Positions 46,850-59,219 are shown, counted from the first letter of the stretch. The stretch: DNA of 64,000 nt from Sclerodactyla briareus (GCA_026419785.1 JAODTK010003776.1:62001-126000); one strand, 5' to 3'. The notes: a model not told the origin generated them from the letters alone. A program made the numbers and translations.

Positions 46850-48690
46850 TGATTCCTGTTGTTTTGTGATTTACCGGGGGTCGACAGGGGCCAAGTCCGG
46901 AAATCCTTGTTAACTCAATATAATGTTCAATGCAATGATGTAGAGACGCATACTTGTTATGCAGGTCGGATATACAGAGGTCACCTGGGATCCGCAGGGG
47001 TAAATATCATTTTTTATTTCAGCATATTGATTATGTAGCTATCCATGTCGGGTATGGCCTAAGGTCAGGTCAGGTCAAAGGTTACCAGGGTCAATATGAG
47101 TGGGTCTGATTTTTTTTTTATAAACACATCATGACTGGTCAACATAATGATGTAGAACTCATATGTCATGTAGGAGGGCTACAGATACAGAGCAGATAAT
47201 ATTTATGTTGTGGTCAATATATAGGTCACCTGAGGTCAGCATGGGTCAGCACGGGTCGAAGTGCGAAATTGCTGTTGATGTGAGTACTATTCAATGCAAA
47301 TATGTAGGTTCAGGGCTATATTTGTTATGATGGTATTTCCTATCGAGAATAGATATATCAATATTATAGGCCTACCAGGATATACTACTTCGGAATTTGA
47401 GAGGGCCGGTAGCCATGGCTACCTAGTAAGTATTAGCCTACTAACATTAACATTACAGGCTGCAACTTTGCAAACCTAACGTTAGGTCAAAGTCCAGGCC
47501 TAATTCAGGCATAATTTTAGGACTGAAGTTACGGTCTTAACAATTTAAAGAAAGAAGAAAAACCTCCAGCATTTAAAATCCAAAAAATGGAGTTTACACA
47601 AAGAGGTGCTAAAGTGAAGGATCAACTTATTGAGAGAGTGGAGATGACGGTTACTGTGGTGCAAGCAAATGATGCTTAAAAAGTTGTTTGTACCTATCCT
47701 TCATTGATTGATCATTGCCCTCATCTCTCTGAAGAAAAACAAAATGCTTACAACCCAATTCTGAATTCCTTGGCAGAGGCAAAACGGATTTGCGATGGTG
47801 TGGGTGGGTATTACGCCGCTTTAGACACCATAACTGTTGAACGCAAAGGTGTAGAGGGTTTGTATATGGTATTTAGGTTGGTAATATGAAGTGCATGTTC
47901 CATGTTGTTTCCGGGGTCTGGTCCAAGGTCAACTGACTGGTCCAAGTAGGAAGACACCGACATGTACTGATCTGAATTATCAAGTCAATATCGCTATGTG
48001 GATAAGTACATGGTCCCTAATGTTCCGGGGTCAGGTCGACATGGTCACCAAAGCGCAACAGAGGTCCGAGTCTAGAAACCTTGTGCGCGCAATGAATGTC
48101 CAACGAAATGATGTCAAGAGTTCATATATGACACGGGAGGTTGTTATTTGGGATAGAGGACCCCCACTGGTTTGGCATCAGGTCCAAAATCACTCACGGT
48201 CAACATATATAAACGTTCAAAAACCATGTGGGCATGAGAACTGTGCAACCAAATGATGTAGAGAGTCCATGCTTGGCACGACGGGCCGCCATGTGGAGTA
48301 GCTATCTGTAATGTTTTTTTGGGGTCGAGCCAGGGTCACCACAGGTCAACACAGGTCGAATCTGGATAACTGTGCAACAGAATGATGTAAAAGCTCATAT
48401 TTAGCAAGAAGGATCGCGATTTGCTAAATGGAAATAATTATCCCTGTATTTTCGTCCGGAACGAGCACAATAAATGTGCACCGAAATGACGTACGACAGT
48501 TCAAACTTTGCCCAGGGGTTGCTATTTAGAGAAGCTGATCCCTATTGTTTTGCGGTCAGAGCAAAATCTCCTGAAGGTAAACGAGGTCAAAGTCAGAGAG
48601 GTCAGAGACCTATTACTTACTTCGCGAGGAGGTTTTTCATGGGGTGTGGATGATCCCAATCGTTTTGGGTCAGGTGGAAGTTCCACTCTA
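46850..48690. repeat. Diverged tandem array with AATGATGTAGAGA boxes
   Basis: The phrase AATGATGTAGAG or a close variant occurs near 46935, 47148, 48108, 48254, 48382 and 48486. It is usually followed by TTCATAT and preceded by GTGCAAC. GGTCA-type phrases (AGGTCAGGTCAGGTCAAAGG, GGGTCAGCACGGGTCGA) recur between them. Spacing in the second cluster is about 104-146 bp. A protein-like segment at 47587-47889 separates the two clusters. Confidence 0.65.
47587..47889 (+). pseudogene. 100-codon open frame with one internal stop, unknown function
   Basis: From an ATG at 47587 one frame runs to 47889 with a single TAA at 47677-47679 (codon 31). The first part reads MEFTQRGAKVKDQLIERVEM. The second part includes HCPHLSEEKQNAYNPILNSL and AKRICDGVGGYYAALDTI. 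Composition and sense resemble a real helical protein rather than chance. I recognise no family. It sits between two clusters of a tandem array, so it may be the remains of a transposon or of a retrocopied gene. If the stop is a sequence error, the frame would be open throughout. A small exon is also possible, but splice sites are weak. Confidence 0.4.
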
Positions 48691-48694
48691 GGTC

Positions 48695-49920
48695 CCTTCT
48701 ACTGCAATGAAGACCCTTATAAAAGGCATCGCCAAAACATCGCTCAATGGCGTGGCAAAGGAATTACTCAGCTTTGAGTTCTTGTTACTTCACAGGTTTC
48801 AAGTCCCTCGTTCACGTTACAGGAGATATTGCGCAATAACACGTTGTCTCTGTTCACGCACAAATCTGCGACAATTCAGTATGAGGCTTAGATTTCCGAA
48901 AAGACCTGGACCGTACGGTACCGAACAATTGGATATATGCATATACATATTTCTGGTTATCATCAGACACACATTTATTCATTATGACCGATTGGATTTT
49001 TATTTAACATCGACGAGAAAATTGGCGCCTTCACCCGGGATCTGCCAGCTGATATCCCATATAGTTCGTAGAGGTAGAGTCTGTAAACGCGAATAAATAT
49101 AGAGCTATAGAGCTGGATAGGTCTCCTGATTAACCTTGAACAATTTTATGCCATGGAAAAACTAATACAGGGATTACTGTTTGCACAGCATCTGAACCTT
49201 GTCACATCGAATTCCCGATGGAGTACTGGATAGAGTGATGGTCCCAAACCGGCTGACTTCTTGGTGCATATCGATAGTACGTAGGAGGATCGGGTTACAT
49301 TAAAACGAAATATTCACGGCAGCGAATTAGGAGGCATTTGCATTTAAAAAAAAAAATAAGCGGGACTTGCAACGAGGACCCAAAAATCCAACAGAGCGAC
49401 AAATCAGGTGTCACTAACGCTTTTTCGTATCATGCAACAGTTCGCAACCAGTGTGTTTTCATGGAAGAGTACAATAACCAATCTTTATCACTTGGTGAGG
49501 TACTTGATTATGGGTAGTGCAGCACTGTCTGGTATTACTAAACTTTTAAGATACATGGTCACAGGTACCGTTGTGAGTTGGTTTCCATTGGATCCTCGGT
49601 CTTTCCGAAATTTGTTAGCCAGGTGAGGCGGGGCTAACAAAAGCAAAAATGTCATTGTAATTTTCGAGGGAACGCTACACATTATCGCTTAGGAATGGTT
49701 TGATCATGTTCACAGATTTGAGTTTGAGTTTCCCCACAATGAGTACACATCTTGGGCCATTTTTCAACACGATAAATCGACCTCACTTGAATGTATGAAG
49801 TTCATACTTGATTATAATGGTACCTAATCCTATTTTCGGTCAGATCTGAGAACATCCGATGTCAAAGTCTTAACCTTGTTAACAAGGTAAGTCCAGATGC
49901 CTGATCCAATCACTTCATTA
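48695..49920. other. Unassigned DNA, no gene recognised
   Basis: A 129-codon plus-strand frame at 48707-49096 has no motif. Nothing else is seen. Confidence 0.4.
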
Positions 49921-49924
49921 AAGG

Positions 49925-50325
49925 ACGAGCCAGTACGCATCTTGTTTTTGGTGTAGCCGGGCCAGGGGGAAATTGGGATATGTGAGAATTTCTTCTGGCT
50001 ATGCTGGGTGCTGGTTGCTGGTTGGATGGAGTTCATACTGGTTTGTGAGTTCCGCAATAATGAGCACTACATGATCCATATTGTAAATCTTGTGAGCATG
50101 TGAAATTGACGATGGCTAATGACGTACAAGTACCATCTTGTTTTTGGTGTAGGCCGGGGGCAGGGGGGAAATTGGATATTGTGAGAAAGTTATATTCTGG
50201 TTAATTGCTGGGTGCTGGTTGCTGGTGGATGGAGTTTTTCAATGCTTGGTTTGTGAGTTCTCCATAATGAGCACTACTATCCAGATTGTAATCTTGTGAA
50301 AGGCATGTGAATTGGACATCTTAGC
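49925..50325. repeat. Tandem duplication, unit about 200 bp
   Basis: Both copies contain CATCTTGTTTTTGGTGTAG, GGGGGAAATTGG, GCTGGGTGCTGGTTGCTGG, TGGATGGAGTT, GGTTTGTGAGTTC and AATGAGCACTAC in the same order (starts near 49938 and 50133). Divergence is low to moderate. Confidence 0.8.
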
Positions 50326-50695
50326 TTTATCAAGTCTAATCAGTCATGATCATAAGGCTCTTTCTGGCAACCTAGCTCAAATGAACGAGTTCCGAGTTAC
50401 ATCCTGGACATGCGCAAATGTCCTCCCATCGCTATGGTTTTGCCAGCGCCAGTGATCCGTCCGTCGGTGTTACAGTACGATATTTTCGGGTGACTTCAAC
50501 GGACATATTTCATAAATAACTACCAAAAGTATTCATAAAAATGTATTTAGGACCGAATAAGCTTTCATATAACCTTCAGGCTTACCGATCAACATGAAGT
50601 ATTCTGAATATTTTACCAAAAAGACTCATCGTTAACGGAAATCAACGCCAACATGAAGCCAATTGGCAAATCAGGCGTCAATCAGTACATTCTTT
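50326..50695. other. Unassigned DNA before repeat R1
   Basis: I see nothing supportable. Confidence 0.4.
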
Positions 50696-50699
50696 CATG

Positions 50700-51608
50700 C
50701 CGCGCTGGAAATCTAGAAGTCTAGACATACCACGGGGTAAAATCACAGCTGCAGTATTCCGCACAATAAATGAACTCATTTGTCATTTCCATGTGATTAT
50801 CTAATTCTTAGTTCTCAAGCGAGGGAGCAACGCTGCGAATTATTCGAAGATAGATCGTTGTTATCGCAAGTTCTGTCTGTATAAACGTTTCATTTTACAA
50901 CGTGCCAATTGTCGACTCCGTGAATTGGTTTGTTACACGAATGGCGTTAACCATGCAGTTCACCGATGTACGCACATCATACCACTGAACTCACATAAAT
51001 CTAAAAGCGAAGAATCAAATAAATGAGTGGGAACATCCTGAATTACGTGTTTAACAAAAACACAGTGATTGAGCAAGAATCAGCACTTTTCACATTATTA
51101 TTACATTATTATCTCAATTAACAAATTAATGAATTTGTTTTCGTTCCACTCCAGTACCCTTCAATACATTTGGTGGGCCGAAGTATGTTGCCATTGTTAT
51201 TTTTTTCGGTTTATAATTCCTGACGAGATTTGTTTGTCTTGGTACGGAAGCAAACGTGTACGTGTCAATCTGTGCCGAAAATTCTACCTGAAAACCGTAA
51301 CAGGGCAGTCAGACGAATACGATGATGGCACTATGAGTTAGTATAATAGCAACTAATACGATCTGCTATGACAGCCCCCATCAGTATGATGGATTACTTT
51401 GCCTCGATTGATTAACGTAAAAAAACTTCCGTCATCAAATTCTAAAATAACATGAATGAGGCAAAGGGTAGAATTTTAGACAGTACATTATATTGAGTTA
51501 GAATGCTGCAGTAGCCACGAGAGGAATTCTACGTAGGCGTCCACCATATTCTGAAAGGAAGAATGATTTTTCTTCTTCGAAGTTGAAATTAACTTGATGC
51601 CCATCTGT
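50700..51608. repeat. Repeat R1, single diverged copy
   Basis: It matches most of the 1.16-kb tandem unit at 54132-56454, from the CATACCACGGG block to CCATCTGTCGACACATT. Substitutions and small gaps are frequent, so it split from the tandem copies well before they were duplicated. It ends next to sequence related to 63760-64000. Confidence 0.8.
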
Positions 51609-51850
51609 CGACACATTCTGTATACTGAAAGTGACCAAGCACAGAATATTGTTCGAGTGTTATTGTATGCTATCAATCTTTCCAGTTGTATGCATGAGCC
51701 CTACAAACTTTGGAAGGGTTCGCATCCATCAGAGGTAAACCAGATTCACGATATATGGTAAAAACAATATGCGGAGGCTGGTGTGTATCAAGCACATACT
51801 TGGTATGTATATGCTACTAATTTTGGGGGAAGTATGAGGAGATGTCAAAT
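51609..51850 (+). repeat. Segment related to the window-end sequence at 63760-64000
   Basis: CTGAAAGTGACCAAG, then a variable part, then GAGCCCTACAAACTTTGGAA and following match CCGAAAGTGACCAAG through the GAGCCCTACAAA block at 63860. In the best frame this copy reads EPYKLWKGSHPSEVNQIHDI, against EPYKFWEGSHPSEVNLVHDI at the window end. A stop follows the matched stretch. It is a decayed copy of the same element or exon. Confidence 0.6.
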
Positions 51851-52185
51851 AACATCAACTTATGAAGATCAACTTATTGTACGAGAACCAATCTATTCTG
51901 GGCTAATCTAAAAGGTAAAATGACAATTGTGATGGTAACAGTTTTTGAATGACAGCTCGTAAACACAGTAACGTAAAATTGACGATATAAATCAAGCCTA
52001 TGCTTTTATCATGTATGGTCCTCTTAACCCTATTCATTGGGTAGGTTTGACAGAGACTGCACTAAGTTCTTAAAGCTGTCATCACAACTAAACTAAAGAC
52101 CTCCAGACAGCAATTTTACGACTGGAATGTTCTAAAATATTAAAACTTTTGATATATATTATGTTTGGTGAAGGAAATAGGGGTT
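51851..52185. other. Unassigned DNA between repeats
   Basis: I see nothing recognisable. Confidence 0.4.
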
Positions 52186-52189
52186 TTCA

Positions 52190-53680
52190 TGCATGTGCAC
52201 CTCTTGGCAAGACTCTCTTGTACTGGATAAACGCTAGACCTAATCCCAACTTTAATAATTGACCCTTACAAGGACACAGCAGATTCTATACAATACGAGG
52301 AGCCAATCAGAAAACATTTTGTCGGGGTGTGCTTCAACTGACTGGAGATGTTTTCCGTTTTTCTAGATAAGAACTGATGTTTTCCTCCTCTACGCAATGT
52401 AGGAAGTGGATGTGATTTATAGCAGTACCTCGAAACGGGATCTGTAATGCCTAGCAGTGATTCGCTCAGATTTCTGGTTGCATGAATGAATCAGAAAACA
52501 TACTCGATGATTTAGATCAGTCAAAGTAATGATGCGACGTGATGCTTCCATAACACAGACGTATCTCAAATTTGACATCTTCATTGAGTTTTTAGGTGGT
52601 TTGATCATTCACGTAAATTAACACCATTGTTTGTGTTTCGCTCATTTGCACGGGGTTGAGGGATGGGATTCAACCAGCTCATAATAAAAATAAATAATTG
52701 GAGGTTCATTTGGGGTTCGGGGTGATCTTTACTGAAATAATAAGACCTTCAGATGATGTGGTACAATTTCTTACTCATGCGATTACTGTACTTGTTCTAT
52801 ATTTCAATGGATATCGTGAGAATACTTCAATGTTCATCACGCTGATTTTAGCTATTCCGATATGTTATCAGCAATACCAATTACAGCAGTAAAATACATG
52901 CTCAGATGGATGGTGTGTATGGAGCTGGTATGGGGGCATCGATGACGCTATCGGTTTAAGAATTTTCTTTCTTGGGGAACAGAACACAATGCCCGTTCTC
53001 CAGTTTGTAAACGGTTTTATCTAGTCGACGTTACTCCCCAAACAGAAATCGTTTCCGTATATTTAATATGCTTTGCTCTTATTCAATGACAATGCGAGTC
53101 GAGTTATGACCTTTGCAGGCGACAGCAAGACGGCGGTCTGTCTAGCTTGTCAGAAAAGGCGTGACCATTTGTAACTGAAACTTCTTGGTTTCAGATACAA
53201 ATCCTACATAGGGTGAATATCATCAGAAGTAATAAGAATGTTTGCTTCTGTCTTGTGTGAAAGGCAACCATTTCCCTAGCATCATTGCATTCCGATTGTC
53301 TCCGAGAGAATAAAGAAATCTAATTGTATATTAAATAAATATTCACGATAATCAGCTGGGTCTCTCTCGTTCGCGAAAAAAAAAAATTATTGAACATGAT
53401 CGTATTGCGCTTTTAAATTAGTCTGGATATCCAGTAACTTGTCACTGTATATCTTTGAACTGCCACTTCAACTGTGTGTTAGTTCGCACATACATTCAGT
53501 TGCGAATCGAGGCACGCCACCACATAGGCATAGGATAGCTACAATCATACAAATAAAAGCAAATCTATATTGCAGTTGATCGTGCGTTCCAACTGAAGCA
53601 TTGAGCACGGACTCGGGATATTGTCCCAGCTACTTCCGCAAAGAACATCCGACTGTTGTACAAACTTGAGTGGTCATCAC
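52190..53680. repeat. Dispersed repeat R2, copy 2
   Basis: It aligns with 38250-39960 over its whole length in the same order. Stretches of near-identity, such as ATCATTCACGTAAATTAACA at 52603 and the next 27 bases, alternate with poorly conserved parts. No stable reading frame is shared. Confidence 0.7.
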
Positions 53681-53754
53681 AGTACAACTAACTTCAACAG
53701 GGAGGTTAAGGAAGAAACTACATGAACATGATAACTCGTGCTACAACCATGAAG

Positions 53755-54131
53755 GACATGTTCTCTCATCATCCCTAATTTAACATCTCCATTGAACTGA
53801 GTTTTCGAGTGCACGTGGTTCCATCGTTCACTGACCTTAATACGATTCGTTGTGTTTTCCCTCCCATTTTGCTCGGTTAAAAAGGTTAAAAAGTGGGATT
53901 GGATTAGCTCTATACAGAGATGTGGAGTTCGTCTAGAGAAGTGTTCCTTGAAAAAAAAATTGCACTTTACTCGGACGAGTCAGATATCGATCTGATAATG
54001 GATCAGCTCCATTCAGTTGGGGTTCGATGGATGTCTACAGATCTTATCGGAGCTTCCACGTGAGATGTGGTACACTTTGAGAGGGATTATCAGTGACAGT
54101 AGTGGTGTGAAACTGTTGGGGCTCTTCCGCG
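53755..54131. repeat. Repeat R2, partial third copy
   Basis: CTAATTTAACATCTCCATTG, AACTGAGTTT, CGATCTGATAATGGATCA and TGTGGTACA blocks match the middle of R2 (38755-39020). The R2 similarity continues into the start of the first tandem unit (54132 to about 54240, matching 52785-52900). Confidence 0.6.
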
Positions 54132-56752
54132 ATTACTGTAACTGATTTTATTTTATTTCACTAGATATCAGGGAAATGCCCCCTACTGCAATATTTGCTT
54201 CTGGTACGCCGATTCATGGTGTTCTGACATGTTATCAGCTACGGCAAAATAAATGTTCGAGTCGGTGTGGTTGTACCAAGCCAGTATAAGCTAGTTTTAG
54301 GTCATGGCGGGAAGTCGAATTTTTGCATGGGATAATTGAGGTGACATGAGTATTACTGCAGATTAGCATATAAAAAATACTGGTCTGATTGAAACTTTTA
54401 ACGTCAGGTCCAGATGGGGCATTTGTCAGGACATACCACGGGTAAATCAGCCTGCAGTATTCGCACAAATAAATGAAATAATATGTCATTTCCATGTGAT
54501 CTAATTCTTGGTTCTCAAGCGAGGGAGCAACGCTGCGAAATTATTCGAAGATGAGATCGTTGTATCGCAAGTTCTGTCTGTATACGTTATCATTTTACAA
54601 CGTGCCAATTGTCGACTCCGTGAATGTTTGTTACACGAATGGCGTTAACCACCAGTTCACCGAATGTACGCACATCGTACCACTGAACTCACATAAAGCT
54701 AAAAGCGAAGAATCAAATAAATGAGTGGGAACATCCTGGAGATTAATCGTTTTTATACAGTGATTGAGCAAGAATCAGCACTATTTCACATTATTAATTA
54801 TCATTATTATCTCAATTTAACAAAATTAATGAATTTGTTTTCGTTCCACTCCAGTACCCTTCAATACATTTGGCCGAAGTATGTATCCCATTGTTATTTT
54901 GTTTTGGTTTATATTCCTGAAGAGATTTGTCTTGTATTTGGTACTGAAGCAACATGGTTTCGTGTCAATCTGTGCCGAAAATTCTACCTGAAAACCGTAA
55001 CCAGGCAGTCGAACGAATACGATGATGGAACTATGAATATAGTATAAATAGCAAATAATACGATCTGCTATGACAGCCCCCATCAGTATGATGGATTACT
55101 TTGCCTCGAGCGATTAACGTAAAAAAACTGAATGAGGCAAAGGGTAGAATTTTAGACAGTACAGTATATTTGAGTTAGAATGCTGCAGTAGCCACGAGAG
55201 GAATTCCCACGTGGCGTCCACCAGATTCTGAAAGGAAGAATGATTTTTCTTCTTCGAAGTTGAAATTAACTTGATGCCCATCTGTCGACACATTACTGTA
55301 ACTGATTTTATTTTATTTCACTAGATATCAGGGAAATGCCCCCTACTGCAATATTTGCTTCTGGTACGCCGATTCATGGTGTTCTGACATGTTATCAGCT
55401 ACGGCAAAATAAATGTTCGAGTCGGTGTGGTTGTACCAAGCCAGTATAAGCTAGTTTTAGGTCATGGCGGGAAGTCGAATTTTGCATGGGATAATTGAGG
55501 TGACATGAGTATTACTGCAGATTAGCATATAAAAAATACTGGTCTGATTGAAACTTTTAACGTCAGGTCCAGATGGGGCATTTGTCAGGACATACCACGG
55601 GTAAATCAGCCTGCAGTATTCGCACAAATAAATGAAATAATATGTCATTTCCATGTGATCTAATTCTTGGTTCTCAAGCGAGGGAGCAACGCTGCGAAAT
55701 TATTCGAAGATGAGATCGTTGTATCGCAAGTTCTGTCTGTATACGTTATCATTTTACAACGTGCCAATTGTCGACTCCGTGAATTGTTTGTTACACGAAT
55801 GGCGTTAACCACCAGTTCACCGAATGTACGCACATCGTACCACTGAACTCACATAAAGCTAAAAGCGAAGAATCAAATAAATGAGTGGGAACATCCTGGA
55901 ATACTGTTTATACAAACAGGTGGATGTGTGTAGCAAAGAATCAGCACTATTTCACATTATTAATTATCATTATTATCTCAATTTAACAAAATTAATGAAT
56001 TTGTTTTCGTTCCACTCCAGTACCCTTCAATACATTTGGCCGAAGTATGTCCCCTTGTTATTTTGTTTTGGTTTATATTCCTGAAGAGATTTGTCTTGTA
56101 TTTGGTACTGAAGCAAACCATGTTACGTGTCAGTCTGTGCCGAAAATTCTACCTGAAAACCGTAACCAGGCAGTCGAACGAATACGATGATGGAACTATG
56201 AATATAGTATAAATAGCAAATAATACGATCTGCTATGACAGCCCCCATCAGTATGATGGATTACTTTGCCTCGAGCGATTAACGTAAAAAAACTGAATGA
56301 GGCAAAGGGTAGAATTTTAGACAGTACCGTATATTTGAGTTAGAATGCTGCAGTAGCCAGAGAGGAATTCCAGTAGGCGTCCACCAGATTCTGAAAGGAA
56401 GAATGATTTTTCTTCTTCGAAGTTGAAATTAACTTGATGCCCATCTGTCGACACATTACTGTAACTGATTTTATTTTATTTCACTAGATATCAGGGAAAT
56501 GCCCCCTACTGCATATTTGCTTCTGGTACGCCGATTCATGGTGTTCTGACATGTTATCAGCTACGGCAAAATAAATGTTCGAGTCGGTGTGGTTGTACCA
56601 AGCCAGTATAAGCTAGTTTTAGGTCATGGCGGGAAGTCGAATTTTGCATGGGATAATTGAGGTGACATTGAGTATTACTGCAGATTAGCATATAAAAAAT
56701 ACTGGTCTGATTGAAACTTTTAACGTCAGGTTCAGATGGGGGATTTGTAGCG
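54132..56752. repeat. Recent tandem duplication, unit 1.16 kb, 2.25 copies
   Basis: Copy A is 54132-55291, copy B 55292-56454, and the partial copy C 56455-56752. The copies are nearly identical over long stretches. One visible patch differs: after GTGGGAACATCCTGGA, copy A (about 54738-54768) and copy B (about 55898-55934) carry unrelated bases. Each unit joins an R2-type start (ATTACTGTAACTG) to an R1-type body ending in GTCGACAC. Copy C ends abruptly where R3 begins. Open frames in the unit (up to 110 codons) are repeated with it and show no family signature. Confidence 0.9.
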
Positions 56753-57428
56753 CAGTCCGTGCTCTGGCCATGAACCAGATGTTTGGCCTCTGGCCTACAA
56801 TGAAAGGCAAGTTTTCTCAATTGCACCATTTTTCTCGCAGTTCTCGCCCTTTTTCGCATTCGCTCTTGCGATTCGTAAATTAATTCCAATTCATAGAACT
56901 ATCTCGCTGATCAGTGATCAGTGATTCATGATATGCTGCGAAGGACACGCGATTGATATTAGCAATTAATACAACAATTTAGGTTTTCTGGTAAATGTGC
57001 GGGAGAAAGCATACCGGGATTCCCAGGGGTGGTTGGGATGGAAACCGGTTAATGTCCTCTAATCCGTTAGGTAAAATGGGAGGCGTCGCTTTCCATTGAA
57101 AAACATTAACGCATGCTATCCCCTATTAATTCCTTGCCGTCCTCCCTTCAACTGAACACAATGAAGCTGTTGGAATCGTCACATGGACTAAGATCCTCTC
57201 ATACCCAGTTTTCATCATGTCCCAGTTTTCGCTGAACTCCTTCCAAAGTTCTCCATATTCTTGTCAAACCCCATGTTTCTGGGTCCAACCTTTGTCCTTC
57301 TTTTCAGAACCTGTTTACACATCCAGTACCCGCACTAATACACACAGTATCAGCTCAGGAGACACACACCGCTCAACAACCACGCTTCACTTCTTGATTC
57401 TTTTTCGTAAATAGTCTGCATAGACCGC

Positions 57429-57436
57429 TATATAAG
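57429..57436 (+). promoter_or_regulatory. TATA-like box in R3 copy 2
   Basis: TATATAAG followed by AGCCACTT, matching the box in copy 1 at 43484. Shared by both copies; activity unknown. Confidence 0.3.
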
Positions 57437-57548
57437 AGCCACTTTATCGTACTATATGCCTACTCTCTGCCCCCCCCCCCCCCCCCAACTCTGTCGCGTG
57501 TGCTGCCAGAAAGCACAGCCAGAAAAAGATACTCTTTCAAAGTCTTTG

Positions 57549-57630
57549 GTGAATTCGAGTGGAATTTGTACCACACCAAGTAGCAAGCCGGAGCTCTACC
57601 GGCATTGTCCCAGCCACAGTGGATGCATCC
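57549..57630 (-). repeat. tRNA-like segment in R3 copy 2, degraded
   Basis: On the minus strand, CACTGTGGCTGGGACAATGC, then CCGGTAGAGCTCCGGCTTGC and GTGGTACAAATTCC occupy the place of the tRNA-like segment of copy 1. Box B is changed from GTTCGAATCC to GTACAAATTCC. No functional tRNA. Confidence 0.4.
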
Positions 57631-58260
57631 CTATGAATATCGCTGAACCGTGTGAAGGCGATAGGCCTACATTTGTGGGTGTCATATCAGGTTTGACATC
57701 AAGTTTGATGTTGAGGCATCATAGGGTAGGACAAGAACTGTTTTTTTACTGGACTGAAATTTCCTTCTTGAAAAGGAACATTTGGTAATATTGTTGGCAC
57801 TGCGATCACTTCTCAATGTAAACGGGCTGCTCATACGACTGAAACGTTTCAACGAATTCAGCAGGACTGATTTCTCCACAATGTTATCCTCCGGAGTATA
57901 TTAAAAATCATTAGCTTCCCGTGATATTGAGAAGGCGACTAAGGGAGAGGACTCAAAACAAATAAGACACACAATATAACACATGTGTCCCTTGGTATGT
58001 CGTTATTTTGTTGAACAGTATTTAATTGTAGGTTCCTACCTACAGTACTAAGAAACTAGATCAACTCAACTACTCCAACTGTTTGTCTTTCCGTATATGC
58101 AGACCAGATAGCTCCAATGGACATTGGGAATCACCAAGTTGGGGGGGTGCGATTATTAGTTTTATATGATGTGGAACGTTTTAAAGGCGCGCGATCGTTC
58201 TTTGGGTGAACTCTTGATGAGCTTTTCCCGGTATGTAGCGACACTGTATAGCTACTTTCG

Positions 58261-58985
58261 AATCTTTCAGCTGGCTCACGTCAACCATTTTGAAGGCCGA
58301 CGTAGCTTTCCTTAGGATTTGAGAAGCAAGCCTAAGCGTATTGACCAGCAACCTGTGATCATCTGTGAAGTACTGGGTATCCCTGGAGATCTTGCGGTTC
58401 ATGAGTATCCTCGACATGAGAATAACACCATCATTGGAGTATTCCATAAAACGCGGCATACGGGCACTTCAGGTGCAGGCGATCAGGAACAACATAACGA
58501 CAAACATAACAACATGGCACCCACTTTATCCAGATTATGGGAACACATTACCCTTTAAGGCTAGGTCATACAGATAATGTTGTGTGACCAGCAGCAACCA
58601 GGCCCCAAAAGGGGTGGGGGGGGGACTGTACATGAGTAATAAAACCCTAGCTAAGCCATCCTCATTATTCCTACAGGCATGGCTCCGCGTTGAAGAGGTG
58701 ATTTATCCCTATATTGCATATCGATGCGTGAACATGATACATGCGTCAATTGGTATAGCATCCCTCAATAGTGGGTCACTGGCTATTTCTTCTGCTTGTT
58801 AGGCACCTACTCCATCGCTTATGTTGGTCACCACGTCAGTGGCGTCGTGCCCATGGAGCCCTGTTGTACAGGCCTGCCACAATTTCCACGAAGTGTCATA
58901 AATTTGTCATAATTTAAATAAGATGGCTATTTTACATCGAAAAGTAGACTATACAGTTGATTGTTCTTTAGAAATCGTTGAGGAT
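58261..58985. other. Unassigned DNA, no gene recognised
   Basis: Overlapping short frames at 58181-58802 carry no motif. A G run lies near 58613-58624. Confidence 0.4.
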
Positions 58986-58987
58986 CA

Positions 58988-59003
58988 CCCCCCCCCCCCC
59001 CCC
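58988..59003 (+). repeat. Poly-C tract (16 C)
   Basis: A plain homopolymer run. Confidence 0.9.
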
Positions 59004-59219
59004 ACTCACCTCAACTTAATCATATGCTGATTAGTAATGCCATTGCCTTCGATTAGGTCTCTCCTGAGCTCGCACTTGATATAATGTCAAATATACAGTG
59101 TATATATATTCTGCTACTGGTCGAAAAATGCGAGCTAATCCAGCAAAATTTGTTGTATATCCACACGCTGGATCCCGCTGATATTGTCATAGTTACCGAC
59201 ATTGTCCTCTCTCCCCATT

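Larger units (their letters stand above)
56755..58260. repeat. Dispersed repeat R3, copy 2
   Basis: It matches 42990-44030 in order. It contains a run of C at about 57471-57486 and a larger spacer near its end, with the closing block GTGAACTCTTGAT near 58206 also present at 43990. A tRNA-like segment and a TATA-like box lie at the same relative positions as in copy 1. Confidence 0.68.

Noticed and set aside
46850..48690. CRISPR array
   Set aside because: Repeats are diverged and of varying spacing, the spacers are related to each other, and the setting is eukaryotic.
54235..56889. Repeated 65-110 codon frames as a gene family
   Set aside because: They recur only because the 1.16-kb unit is duplicated. 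The diverged R1 copy at 50.7 kb does not keep the frame.
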